Of a DNA stretch of 64,000 nucleotides, positions 37,094-44,182 are shown one piece after another. The translations under genes and the position numbers were made by a program. Every line of letters begins with the position of its first letter. The stretch's first letter is position 1. Source of the stretch: Dyadobacter psychrotolerans (GTDB lineage Bacteria > Bacteroidota > Bacteroidia > Cytophagales > Spirosomataceae); assembly GCF_004349265.1 (NCBI RefSeq), contig NZ_SMFL01000002.1:806001-870000 (forward strand), read 5' to 3'. The notes under the pieces are model-generated. The model saw only the letters and a list, made by a program, of their open reading frames with translations, had not been told where the DNA came from and did no database searches.

Positions 37094-37946
37094 TCTGAAA
37101 CGCCTTTAAGCAATCTCCTGCTTTACTGGCAGCGCTAGCAGCCGTCAGAATGGCCTTTTTGTCTTCCTTTAGTATCGCCAGCCAATGGCCTATATAACTT
37201 GCATGGTCAAGCTGGGGGCCGTCTGCAATCCCTAATTCCGCACATAGAAACGCAGATGATAACTCTGCTACAAGTTCCTCAAACGCATAGTCGTGATCTC
37301 CAAAGCGTTTGCCGTACTGTCTGTTGCAACGCTTTTCAGCGCCAGTCCAGTGAGACAACTCGTGAAGTTCTGTTGAATAATACGCTTCCGTTGGTGATTG
37401 TGTTTTGGTGCCGATAAAAGCAACCGTGGGAGGCATCTGTATGTAGTCCTGGGCTTTGTTGTAGAACGCCTGATTTCCACCATGCTTGATAATGGCATCG
37501 GTGTTTTTTACGAATGCGTCAACTTGCTGAATACTCTTCACAATGTCAACTTCTTCCTTTGTTTCCTGTTCAGGATTGTAGGATTTTAACTGGCACTTAT
37601 TGAAGACGTAGGACATTTTCAGGAAGGGGATTTTCGTGATCTCGTCATCTTTCTTGCGCTCGATTGTGTCGTAATAAACAATCTGGGTGGCTTTTTCGCC
37701 TTTACGGACGTATTCTTTTTTCTCGGCCCATTGCTTGAAGCTGGCAAACTCATTGCTCTGGAAACCTTTTTCCTGCATATCATACCAGCATAAAGGCACA
37801 TTGATACCACGGTAGGGCTTTCTTGTAACGCCGTTGAGTGGCATTCCGAAAGTTATTCCGGTTTTCCATGGTTGCCGCCATGGGGCCAAACCCTGTTCAA
37901 GTTGTTCGATAATTTTACCTGTAATTTGGTCATGTAGATCGGTCAA
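37032..37946 (-). CDS. ArdC-like antirestriction / single-strand DNA-binding protein with zincin domain
   Basis: 304 residues. N-terminal ArdC-like ssDNA-binding domain (ITGKIIEQLEQGLAPWRQPW, PYRGINVPLCWYDMQEKGF) and C-terminal metallopeptidase-like domain with HExxH in STELHELSHWTGAEKRCN and a downstream YAFEELVAELSSAFLCAELG. Protects incoming DNA from restriction in conjugative systems; here prophage-borne. The start is TTG at 37,946, preceded by GAGGAG at 6 nt. TTGA overlaps the stop of the upstream gene by 4 nt. The last 15 or so residues overlap another gene and are probably not native. Confidence 0.88.
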   Translation of the reverse strand: MTDLHDQITGKIIEQLEQGLAPWRQPWKTGITFGMPLNGVTRKPYRGINVPLCWYDMQEKGFQSNEFASFKQWAEKKEYVRKGEKATQIVYYDTIERKKDDEITKIPFLKMSYVFNKCQLKSYNPEQETKEEVDIVKSIQQVDAFVKNTDAIIKHGGNQAFYNKAQDYIQMPPTVAFIGTKTQSPTEAYYSTELHELSHWTGAEKRCNRQYGKRFGDHDYAFEELVAELSSAFLCAELGIADGPQLDHASYIGHWLAILKEDKKAILTAASAASKAGDCLKAFQTNALSHDRPLIGNSPGIVLS

Positions 37947-38278
37947 AGAAATCTCCTCATTATATAATCATACGGTGTTTCGTGGTCGTTGTTTAGATAG
38001 CATTCGTAGAACTGGTCTGCAATATCCATAGCGTCAGTAATGCCATAGCCAGCGAGAAACATCGTTTCATCGCCTGCCCGGTGGAGAGCATCATGGATTT
38101 TCCAGTCCAGAGGGATTGCATACCTGTCAGGGCTTTTCAACCCCATACCTCGTAAACCTGTGTCAAGGAGATGATGAGCAGTTACTTGTCCCATTCTCCC
38201 GGAACATAGGCAAGGGAGCGAACGCAGGAAATGTAGGAAACCCGCGTCCGTTATTCGTTTTGGCTTAATTCGGGGCAA
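37943..38278 (-). CDS. HNH-like nuclease, DUF968/Ref-related
   Basis: 111 residues: LPCLCSGRMGQVTAHHLL with paired Cys and HH, then YAIPLDWKIHDALHRAGDET, the layout of short phage HNH/Ref-type nucleases (DUF968). Metal-dependent nicking is inferred. No ATG is available; TTG at 38,278 is used. It belongs to the leftward recombination operon. Confidence 0.7.
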   Translation of the reverse strand: MPRIKPKRITDAGFLHFLRSLPCLCSGRMGQVTAHHLLDTGLRGMGLKSPDRYAIPLDWKIHDALHRAGDETMFLAGYGITDAMDIADQFYECYLNNDHETPYDYIMRRFL

Positions 38279-38333
38279 GGAACAATCCCCAGTGGCTTAT
38301 GCTGATATAGTTAATACCGTCAAGTTCGTTCAT
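38265..38333 (-). CDS. Possible 22-residue coupled micro-ORF
   Basis: ATG at 38,333 overlaps the stop of the Gp157-like gene (ATGA) and the frame runs 22 codons to TAA at 38,265, overlapping the TTG start of the next gene by 14 nt. Such a micro-ORF could couple translation between the two genes; it may equally be chance. Confidence 0.3.
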   Translation of the reverse strand: MNELDGINYISISHWGLFLAPN

Positions 38334-38818
38334 CGGATCACCAAAAATGGTTTACCACGTTCGAGAGTGGCGTAGTTCATCTCCTTACCAGCTTCCAAAT
38401 CACGTTTGATAGCAGCTTTGTCGGCAGCATACGAGACTTTTTTGTATTCTTCTGGCAATAATTCAGGTGGGCAGTTCACCAATACACTGATAACGCCCTG
38501 TTGAATACGGGCAGAACCAGCAACCGTTTTGATCGGTTTTCCGGCCATAGCTACTAGAGTTTCAATACCCTGTTTACGCCAATCGGCAGAGTTTCCGAAG
38601 GATTTGGAACGGGCAGTATATTTGTCAGCAAGCTCCTTGGCAGCGTCAGCTTTGGCTTTATCTTCATTATACAAGGTCAGAAGGTAGTTACACCACCATT
38701 CCAAACTTTCATCAATGTCACCGGAAACTTCTTCGTCTTCTGCGAACAGTTCGCCGTATTGCTCATCAATTTTATTGTTGTGGTCGCGTATTGCTTCCAG
38801 TAGGTCAACGTATTTCAT
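38330..38818 (-). CDS. Siphovirus Gp157-like protein
   Basis: 162 residues. Long acidic helix at the N-terminus (LLEAIRDHNNKIDEQYGELF), then KAKADAAKELADKYTARSKS, GIETLVAMAGKPIKTVAGSA and the C-terminal ELLPEEYKKVSYAADKAAIK with KRDLEAGKEM, the Gp157 family pattern. Common in phage recombination operons, linked in streptococcal phages to resistance; mechanism unknown. Overlaps its neighbour upstream by 4 nt (ATGA). Confidence 0.8.
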   Translation of the reverse strand: MKYVDLLEAIRDHNNKIDEQYGELFAEDEEVSGDIDESLEWWCNYLLTLYNEDKAKADAAKELADKYTARSKSFGNSADWRKQGIETLVAMAGKPIKTVAGSARIQQGVISVLVNCPPELLPEEYKKVSYAADKAAIKRDLEAGKEMNYATLERGKPFLVIR

Positions 38819-39246
38819 TTTATGTACTCCATATCATGTTGTTTAGGGTCGGGTAGAATAACAAACCATTCGTGCAGGCAAAATTCCTGAATGTCTTCAA
38901 AGTATTTCTTAAACTTTTTAGACCCCAGCTTGGTAGTGGATGGAATAGACCGTATTTCAGCACCCGTCAAAATATTGTAGGAAATATTAGGCTCAAGGAA
39001 CATTCCACCAAAAAACTCATGGAACGATTCGGGATTGAAATAACTTCCAGTTGGTTTGCATGAGGCAATATGAGTAAGACAAACCCAGTAATAGCTATTA
39101 AATCTTTTTGACCGGATTGCTTCGTAAGTCTCAAATATAATTACCCATATAGGCTTTTGTTCATCTTTGGGCAGGCTGACTAAAATGCTTTTCGCATAAT
39201 CAACCTGCTTTTCAGATCGCAAGATTATGGTCTTGCTTTCGGACAT
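38815..39246 (-). CDS. NinB-family recombination protein
   Basis: 143 residues. IILRSEKQVDYAKSILVSLP and WVIIFETYEAIRSKRFNSYY match NinB (lambda Orf), a recombination mediator that binds single-stranded DNA and SSB. The C-terminal part differs from lambda Orf. Start ATG 39,246 overlaps the SSB stop by 1 nt (TAATG). Confidence 0.78.
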   Translation of the reverse strand: MSESKTIILRSEKQVDYAKSILVSLPKDEQKPIWVIIFETYEAIRSKRFNSYYWVCLTHIASCKPTGSYFNPESFHEFFGGMFLEPNISYNILTGAEIRSIPSTTKLGSKKFKKYFEDIQEFCLHEWFVILPDPKQHDMEYIK

Positions 39247-39728
39247 TAGAACGGTGCTTCAAATTCATCGTTATTGAAAACATCGAAGTTTGGTTCTTCG
39301 CCTTCAAGGCTTGATGACAGGGTGCTATTATTTTTGGCTTTGGAATAAGCAGCGCCATTGTCCGATTGTTGATCGTCCGGCTTGCTATCCAATAGGGTAA
39401 TTTCACCCTTGAAAGCCTTTAACACTACTTCCGTACTGTACTTGTCAACGCCGTTGCTATCAGTCCATTTGCGGGTTTGCAGTTGGCCTTCGATGTAGAG
39501 TTTAGAGCCTTTTTTGACAAATCGTTCAACAATTCCGACAAGCGCATCATTGGTCACAGATACGTTCGTCCATTCCGTGCGTTCTTTACGTTCGCCCGTT
39601 GCTTTGTCTTTCCAGCTTTCAGATGTTGCAATCGTGAAATTGGCTACACGGCCACCATTCGGGAACGTGCGGATTTCGGGGTCTTTTCCTACGTTTCCGA
39701 GGAGGATAACTTTATTTACAGATGCCAT
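39246..39728 (-). CDS. ssb: Phage single-stranded DNA-binding protein
   Basis: 160 residues: OB fold ([60 protein letters not shown]), low-complexity linker and acidic tip ending DEFEAPF, similar to the DDxIPF protein-docking tail. ATG 39,728 is fixed by a strong AGGAG 8 nt upstream; the AGGAG overlaps the TAG stop of the clamp-like gene. Confidence 0.93.
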   Translation of the reverse strand: MASVNKVILLGNVGKDPEIRTFPNGGRVANFTIATSESWKDKATGERKERTEWTNVSVTNDALVGIVERFVKKGSKLYIEGQLQTRKWTDSNGVDKYSTEVVLKAFKGEITLLDSKPDDQQSDNGAAYSKAKNNSTLSSSLEGEEPNFDVFNNDEFEAPF

Positions 39729-39739
39729 GTTTTGTTCTC

Positions 39740-40333
39740 CTATACAGTGGCGGGCATTAATACGGCAATCCATGATGGGCTGCTGCATTCAATCAGGATT
39801 GGCGATTTCTCATCACCGGAAAACTTGGCAGAAAGAACACTGAAACCCGTGTAGGATTTAAGGGATTTACCGAGTTTATCCATGTATGTTGGGCTAAAAC
39901 CAATTGCGTCAAAATCCAAGTTTTTGCAGCTTGCCTTTGTCGGGATAACTCGTGCAGTGTCAGGAAAGCTACCGTCAATCAGTTTGAAATTAATGAGGCC
40001 GTCAATCATTTCAACATTGATACGAGTGCCATCAATCACACATGGAACAAGAGTATGTTCTTCAACTGCAAAGCCCTTTTGAATTGGTTTACTGGATAAT
40101 TGTTTTACAAGAAAAGCAGGAAGGATAATATTTAAACCAGCGTAATCCATCTCATCTTGTTCAATTTCTGATTGAACCTGAATAAGAAAATGACCGTTGG
40201 TTGATTCGTAAATGACCTTTCCTTCACGCTCAAAAATGTGAACACCGCATAAATAGTAACGGGTTTCTTCTGTTGACATGGCTGGGGCGCAAGATGCAAC
40301 CGCTTTCAGGTCGATATTAAATGTTTTGGTCAA
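39740..40333 (-). CDS. Short sliding-clamp-like protein (DNA polymerase III beta-like)
   Basis: 197 residues. Two features recall the beta clamp: [17 protein letters not shown], the equivalent of the IDGxFPDYxRVIP segment of clamp domain 3, and a C-terminus [13 protein letters not shown] like the ...VVMPMRL end. The N-terminal part ([20 protein letters not shown], followed by NGHFL) recalls clamp domain 2. A normal clamp has three domains and about 370 residues, so this would be a two-domain version. TTG start at 40,333, preceded by AAGGAG at 7 nt. Placed directly upstream of ssb. Confidence 0.65.
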   Translation of the reverse strand: MTKTFNIDLKAVASCAPAMSTEETRYYLCGVHIFEREGKVIYESTNGHFLIQVQSEIEQDEMDYAGLNIILPAFLVKQLSSKPIQKGFAVEEHTLVPCVIDGTRINVEMIDGLINFKLIDGSFPDTARVIPTKASCKNLDFDAIGFSPTYMDKLGKSLKSYTGFSVLSAKFSGDEKSPILIECSSPSWIAVLMPATV

Positions 40334-40354
40334 TTGTAGTCTCCTTTTTTTTGA

Positions 40355-41059
40355 TTAAAATTGTGAGATGTCGGTAGGTACTAAGCCACCGCCGGTAATA
40401 AGATGTTCTTCTCTTGGTGGTTGTAGTTGGGTTATTCTTTCCTTGGCAGCTTTCAGTATGTCTTGGAAAGTGGTAGGGTCATTTGCTGCAACGCATTCCG
40501 CTTGTGCATCTGAATTTAGTTTTTTAACCGTAGCCACATCTTTTGCACTGTTGATGGTTTCGATTATAAAAGCTTTGCGTTCAGGTAGTAGTGGCTCAAC
40601 CTTTGGCTCTGGCTTAGGCTCATCCATGTACTTGCTACCGTCAAACTGACCCATGTGAACATCCGCAGATAGACCAAGATGTTTGAAAGCGTTACCCATG
40701 GCATCCGTAAATGCCTTTTTGTAAGCTTCGTCGTCGGCACGTAGGCCAGAGGATTGTTTGACAACTACAAAATCGCCACCAACACCATAAAAAGCCTCAG
40801 ACTTCAAATCGCCGTCTTTGTACCACACACCAATCGTGCAATAGACCACTAGCTGATTGTCAGGGCCAGAATGAGTTACGTATTCAGGCTTGGTATATCC
40901 CCATCCAAAGCCAACAGGACCAAATTGTTTGGTCATCGTTTCAACTGAATATATAGGCTTGATAGCCGTACCGGAGAAACCGCCCGACCGCTTAAATGGC
41001 TTGGTATGTTTTGGGTCGGTCTTACTTACCAGATCCCAAATTCTCATATTGTCTGACAT
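40355..41059 (-). CDS. Putative single-strand annealing recombinase (Rad52/ERF-like)
   Basis: 234 residues. The N-terminal half has VETMTKQFGPVGFGWGYT and the central DEAYKKAFTDAMGNAFKHLG with LSADVHMGQFDGSKY, a pattern of phage annealing proteins (GDAxKKAxTDALxxALxxLGxxADVxxGxFD). The C-terminal 80 residues are a charged linker and helical tail. With SSB, NinB and Gp157 downstream it fits a phage recombination operon. The exact family (Sak, ERF or Rad52-like) cannot be fixed by eye. Confidence 0.65.
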   Translation of the reverse strand: MSDNMRIWDLVSKTDPKHTKPFKRSGGFSGTAIKPIYSVETMTKQFGPVGFGWGYTKPEYVTHSGPDNQLVVYCTIGVWYKDGDLKSEAFYGVGGDFVVVKQSSGLRADDEAYKKAFTDAMGNAFKHLGLSADVHMGQFDGSKYMDEPKPEPKVEPLLPERKAFIIETINSAKDVATVKKLNSDAQAECVAANDPTTFQDILKAAKERITQLQPPREEHLITGGGLVPTDISQF

Positions 41060-41265
41060 TAGTTGTTTCCTTTCAGCACATATCGCCCGTTGATGAATTC
41101 AATTTTACCTTCAATGGTAAGCTCCTCAATTGCTACTGGCACATATTCCGGTGCGCCGCTTTTTTCGATCAATTCATCTTCTGATAATGATTTGTAGAAA
41201 ATAGCAAGGCGTTGGACAATGCCATCTTTTACAGCTTGTGGCGGTTTGGTATAACCGTAAATCAT
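41059..41265 (-). CDS. Small hypothetical protein, first gene of the leftward operon
   Basis: 68 residues from ATG 41,265, which is placed 7 nt after AAGGAG. Sequence ends VPVAIEELTIEGKIEFINGR and may be a small winged-helix fold. Its TAA overlaps the next ATG by 1 nt (TAATG). Probably an early regulator or recombination accessory; unknown. Confidence 0.65.
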   Translation of the reverse strand: MIYGYTKPPQAVKDGIVQRLAIFYKSLSEDELIEKSGAPEYVPVAIEELTIEGKIEFINGRYVLKGNN

Positions 41266-41282
41266 TTTATCTCTCCTTTTGC

Positions 41283-41311
41283 TTGACAATTACTGTTTTA
41301 CATGCCAATAC
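41283..41311 (+). promoter_or_regulatory. Sigma70-type promoter of the rightward RHH operon
   Basis: TTGACA (41,283-41,288), 18 bp, then AATACT as -10, in the 78-bp divergent gap between the leftward and rightward operons. Consensus -35 is foreign to Bacteroidota; the -10 is only moderate. Confidence 0.45.
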
Positions 41312-41343
41312 TGTTAATGTCAATACCTTTCTGGAGAAAAAAG

Positions 41344-41496
41344 ATGAAAAAAGAAAAAAAGATTATCCCAGAGAAGAACAATGAGTTTTTCTCAATGAAG
41401 CTGAAACCATCCCAGTTGAAAAAGCTGCATTCGTTAGCCAAGAAGCGTGAAATTACTGCCAGTGAAGTAATCCGCTTATGGATTGATGCAGCGTAA
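41344..41496 (+). CDS. Small ribbon-helix-helix DNA-binding protein
   Basis: 50 residues, lysine-rich start then EFFSMKLKPSQLKKLHSLAK and ITASEVIRLWIDA, a typical MetJ/Arc RHH unit. ATG 41,344 follows GGAG at 8 nt; longer starts upstream lack one. First gene of a short operon divergent from the recombination block, so a candidate for the regulator of the divergent promoters. Confidence 0.7.
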   Translation: MKKEKKIIPEKNNEFFSMKLKPSQLKKLHSLAKKREITASEVIRLWIDAA

Positions 41497-41810
41497 TGCG
41501 TAGAGCGGCTAAGGCAGACGATAACCAGCCTGTAATTGTCAAATCGTTCCGACAACTAGGCTGGACAGTCGCGCACACACACATGATTGGCCGTGGATTT
41601 CCTGATATTATAGCAAGCAAACACTTGCCCAGCGGTTACAGGTTTACGGTAGTAATAGAAATTAAAGACGGTGAGAAAGCTAAAAGCGCCCAAGCACTTA
41701 CGCCGGATGAAGTGGTTTGGAAAGACGCTTGGCAAGGTGAATATAAGATTATCAATTCGATTGAAGCAGTGGCAGAATACCACAACTGGGTGGTGCGGGA
41801 GTTTGGTTAA
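41496..41810 (+). CDS. VRR-NUC domain nuclease-like protein
   Basis: 104 residues. GRGFPDIIASKHLPSGYRFT and VVIEIKDGEKAKSAQALTPD show the PD-(D/E)xK core of the VRR-NUC family (Asp, then E-x-K), found alone in many phages as a Holliday-junction or flap nuclease. Start overlaps the previous stop (TAATG). Confidence 0.82.
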   Translation: MRRAAKADDNQPVIVKSFRQLGWTVAHTHMIGRGFPDIIASKHLPSGYRFTVVIEIKDGEKAKSAQALTPDEVVWKDAWQGEYKIINSIEAVAEYHNWVVREFG

Positions 41811-42001
41811 TGGAACGTAAAGACACAGAGTACGGCAGGCAGGTTCGCAGACACAACAGCAACAACGCACGCAAGAGAAGGCAACAACCATTCCCCAAAA
41901 TCTACGCTAATGCGCCAGAAGACTATGAGCTATATGAGAGTGAAGATAGCCAGATCGAAGCCTTGATGGTGGACTTAGGTGATACAACAAGACTGCTATA
42001 A
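41810..42001 (+). CDS. Small hypothetical phage protein
   Basis: 63 residues, basic N-terminus (RQVRRHNSNNARKRRQQPF) and acidic C-terminus (YELYESEDSQIEALMVDLG). Coupled to the VRR-NUC gene by TAATG. No known domain. Confidence 0.55.
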   Translation: MERKDTEYGRQVRRHNSNNARKRRQQPFPKIYANAPEDYELYESEDSQIEALMVDLGDTTRLL

Positions 42002-42216
42002 CGGTAAATGTCTATACGTTTAGCCTGATTTTTGTAATTAATTGATAATCAATAAAAAAAAGTTGTATTTATTTTCACAACTCTGTTGAGACTAACAATC
42101 TCATTCTAAGAATTTTAACAATTCTTTCTGAATACGTTAGTATTTGAGGTAATGGAAATTCAAATATTCAATATGGCAATCTATTTCTAATTTCGTACTT
42201 TTATCCCAACGAAAAA

Positions 42217-42244
42217 CCCCATTGCAGGTGAGATTGCAATGGGG
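42217..42244 (-). terminator. Terminator of the leftward TIR cassette transcript
   Basis: CCCCATTGCA (42,217-42,226) pairs perfectly with 42,235-42,244 around 8 nt; on the minus strand five T follow directly. It would end transcripts coming from 42,735. Confidence 0.8.
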
Positions 42245-42280
42245 CATACGGATAATAAATGTTTCACCTAAATGACACCG

Positions 42281-42403
42281 ATGTCGCAGGCGATTTGGAA
42301 TTACCTCCAGAGTTTCTGGAATGGTACTCCCTCTTGTCTAAGATGGTTGATTGAGCTGGTTCTAGCTGGACTGCTCTCACACATCATAGATAAGTTCTTT
42401 TAA
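42281..42403 (+). CDS. Possible 40-residue hydrophobic peptide
   Basis: ATG at 42,281, TAA at 42,401. N-terminal part SQAIWNYLQSFWNGTPSCLR, then a membrane-length helix WLIELVLAGLLSHII and a charged end DKFF. It is flanked by hairpins on both sides, as in type I toxin or small membrane peptide genes, but no good Shine-Dalgarno is present and a 31-codon frame overlaps it from 42,259. Could be chance. Confidence 0.35.
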   Translation: MSQAIWNYLQSFWNGTPSCLRWLIELVLAGLLSHIIDKFF

Positions 42404-42445
42404 TACTTTGCGCATAACTATGCGTAACTCGTTCTTCTTTGTTAG

Positions 42446-42471
42446 AGTGCTGTGCCAATTGGTGCAGCACT
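42446..42471. terminator. Hairpin downstream of the hydrophobic ORF
   Basis: AGTGCTG / CAGCACT with a centre CCAATTGG; the loop region can pair further. A short pyrimidine run follows on the plus strand. Terminator or operator. Confidence 0.5.
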
Positions 42472-42548
42472 TCTATTTCCAGATGTACTGAAATTATTTG
42501 TACAAATGTAAGTGCTTTTGATTAAAGTGTTGCACATATCAAGATGGT

Positions 42549-42568
42549 TTTGATAAATATTTATCAAA
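42549..42568. promoter_or_regulatory. 20-bp perfect palindrome
   Basis: TTTGATAAAT-ATTTATCAAA without spacer, AT-rich. Typical size of a dimeric repressor operator; it lies about 165 bp beyond the 3' end of the leftward cassette in the gap. Confidence 0.5.
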
Positions 42569-42734
42569 TAATCTGCATAAGCATACTCATTGACCCAGTT
42601 TGTGGAACTGGTATATTGCCACTGGTATCATAATAGAATACCCATGATAGAAAGCTCCACCATGGGTACTGTACTATATAAGTAGTCTCGGCAGCTTAAT
42701 GTAGCTGACGTTGATGTAAATTTACAAAATAAAT

Positions 42735-43205
42735 CTATCGTTCCTTCTCCTGATTCCTATCTATTTTTGGTCCGAAAGCTTTCATGAATTCAGCTTTTTT
42801 GAGCTGTTCGATCTGGTTATCCAGAGCCTTGACATAAGTTTTGAACGCATCCTTATATGCAACCCGCGCAATAGCTGTATGCGGTGTGGCTGATTTACTC
42901 GTTTCAATCCGGGCCTGTATGTTCTTAACTGCGTTGTTTACCTCCTTTTTCGGAAGGTTTGACGCTTGCAGCTTCTTAACCGTTTTCTCAAAGTTCGCTT
43001 TGTGCTTTCCTTCGTAATACTGCTCCGGGTTATCCACTAGGTGCGGGTATTCCTCCCTGATAAACTGCTCATTCGTCCTTGTGTCATAAACACCGTCTTC
43101 GTCTGGAATACGTCTTTCCCGGATATAATCCTCAACGTAATACTTGTCTACGAAGATATCGTTCGCCGCTTCATTGTAATCTTTCAGGAAGTCGCTCAGC
43201 TTCAT
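42735..43205 (-). CDS. Hypothetical partner protein of the TIR cassette
   Basis: 156 residues from ATG 43,205 (MKLSDFLKDYNEAANDIFVD). Charged, helical, with IRERRIPDEDGVYDTRTNEQ and a C-terminal coiled-coil-like KTYVKALDNQIEQLKKAEFM. No recognised domain. It starts 10 nt after the TIR gene stop and must be cotranscribed with it; no Shine-Dalgarno, like the TIR gene. Possible regulator, target sensor or cargo partner of the TIR effector (inference), or an unrelated phage protein. Confidence 0.65.
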   Translation of the reverse strand: MKLSDFLKDYNEAANDIFVDKYYVEDYIRERRIPDEDGVYDTRTNEQFIREEYPHLVDNPEQYYEGKHKANFEKTVKKLQASNLPKKEVNNAVKNIQARIETSKSATPHTAIARVAYKDAFKTYVKALDNQIEQLKKAEFMKAFGPKIDRNQEKER

Positions 43206-43215
43206 GTAAATCGGA

Positions 43216-43998
43216 TTAGACGATTGGAGTAGCTCTTTTTTGAAGCACGGCATCCATGCGGGAAAAAATCTCGTCACGTTCCCGTTCCCAAATTGAAAAG
43301 CTTATCGGGTCAAGTTCAAAAAAAATTTCCAATTTTGATTTCAAGCTATTCAATTTGGGCTTTTCGTTAATCTTCATACCTTGGGTATTAGGTATGACGC
43401 CTTTAATATCAATGAAATCAAACGGTGGAACGAGTATAGGGATATGATCCTTTGAATTAACCCATGCCGCTCCCATTTCACATAGAGATACCGGACTAGC
43501 ATAAAAGTTATCGGTAAGAACAAATAATACCAAGGTTTCGCTGCTAATCTCTTTTTTGATTTTTTCAAGAAAATCTTCACCAAGTGGAATACCATAGTCT
43601 TCATAAGAAGTACAAAATATCTTCCTTGTGCTTACACCAATGGCCCTTAAATAGTCAATCAGTTTACCTACGACATCTCTATCTTGGCTGGAATGGCTTA
43701 TAAATATCTTTTTGGCGGGACTATTCACAATAGATTCATTTTGATTGTTTTCAGATTTAGTTTTTGCATCTTCCAAAGGGATTTCAACCTCATAATCTTT
43801 TGCCATTTCAAATACACTATTAGGGTCGTGAAATAAAAATGTATCTACGAGAAATGCTTCTGGTGGTAAATCGAACTTTGTCCATTCCATCGACAGGCCG
43901 TACATAGATAACAGATTTTTAGCTTGCTCAAAAGAGTGTTCACTCAATATAGTTGTGGCTAAATCTTGGTATACTTTGAGCTTTTGCCTTGGTGTCAT
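43216..43998 (-). CDS. TIR-domain protein with N-terminal helical domain (putative phage-exclusion effector)
   Basis: 260 residues. Residues 1-80 are an uncharacterised helical domain (QKLKVYQDLATTILSEHSFE, then FLVDTFLFHDPNSVFEMAKD), reminiscent of effector-associated adaptor domains but not identified. After a polar linker the TIR domain begins at KKIFISHSSQDRDVVGKLID and continues with YEDYGIPLGEDFLEKIKKEI, VLFVLTDNFYASPVSLCEMG (the Glu of the catalytic position) and AAWVNSKDHIPILVPPFD. TIR domains of this kind cleave NAD or make cyclic ADP-ribose signals in anti-phage defence. It stands on the strand opposite to the flanking phage operons and has no Shine-Dalgarno, typical of a moron. Confidence 0.85.
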   Translation of the reverse strand: MTPRQKLKVYQDLATTILSEHSFEQAKNLLSMYGLSMEWTKFDLPPEAFLVDTFLFHDPNSVFEMAKDYEVEIPLEDAKTKSENNQNESIVNSPAKKIFISHSSQDRDVVGKLIDYLRAIGVSTRKIFCTSYEDYGIPLGEDFLEKIKKEISSETLVLFVLTDNFYASPVSLCEMGAAWVNSKDHIPILVPPFDFIDIKGVIPNTQGMKINEKPKLNSLKSKLEIFFELDPISFSIWERERDEIFSRMDAVLQKRATPIV

Positions 43999-44048
43999 TA
44001 GGAGTTAGATATTTTAGGTGGATTTATGCGAAGTTCGGAATTATTTTG

Positions 44049-44077
44049 TTGACAAAAAATATACCAATGTGCATGCT
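44049..44077 (+). promoter_or_regulatory. Possible sigma70-type promoter of the replication operon
   Basis: Perfect TTGACA at 44,049-44,054, 17 bp, then a weak -10 (CATGCT, 44,072-44,077) with TG just before it. Upstream of the attenuator-like hairpin and the DUF1376 gene. Confidence 0.35.
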
Positions 44078-44083
44078 TTGTCT

Positions 44084-44146
44084 GGGGCAGCCATGCGCGT
44101 GGTGTCCTGTCTATCCTTTGCCGGATTAGGACAGCCCCGATTTTTT
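44084..44146 (+). terminator. Terminator-like leader structure (possible attenuator)
   Basis: GGGGC (44,084-44,088) pairs with GCCCC (44,134-44,138); TGTCCT (44,103-44,108) pairs with AGGACA (44,128-44,133) and ATCC/GGAT inside, with a 14-nt side bulge; six T follow at 44,141-44,146. It sits between a promoter-like TTGACA and the first gene of a rightward operon, so it may regulate readthrough or end a short RNA. Confidence 0.6.
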
Positions 44147-44182
44147 AACAGACTATTGGCAAAGTGAAGGCAAAGGCTCTCA

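Larger units (their letters stand above)
42002..42734. other. 733-bp regulatory-looking gap
   Basis: No ORF above 45 codons. It holds a terminator (42,217-42,244), a 40-codon hydrophobic ORF, a CGCATA-AC-TATGCG palindrome at about 42,411-42,424, a hairpin (42,446-42,471) and a 20-bp perfect palindrome (42,549-42,568). Low coding density in a phage, together with palindromes, suggests a regulatory or origin region. Confidence 0.55.

Noticed and set aside
41556..41891. 111-codon minus-strand ORF with many cysteines
   Set aside because: Antisense to the VRR-NUC gene, no ribosome site, odd composition.
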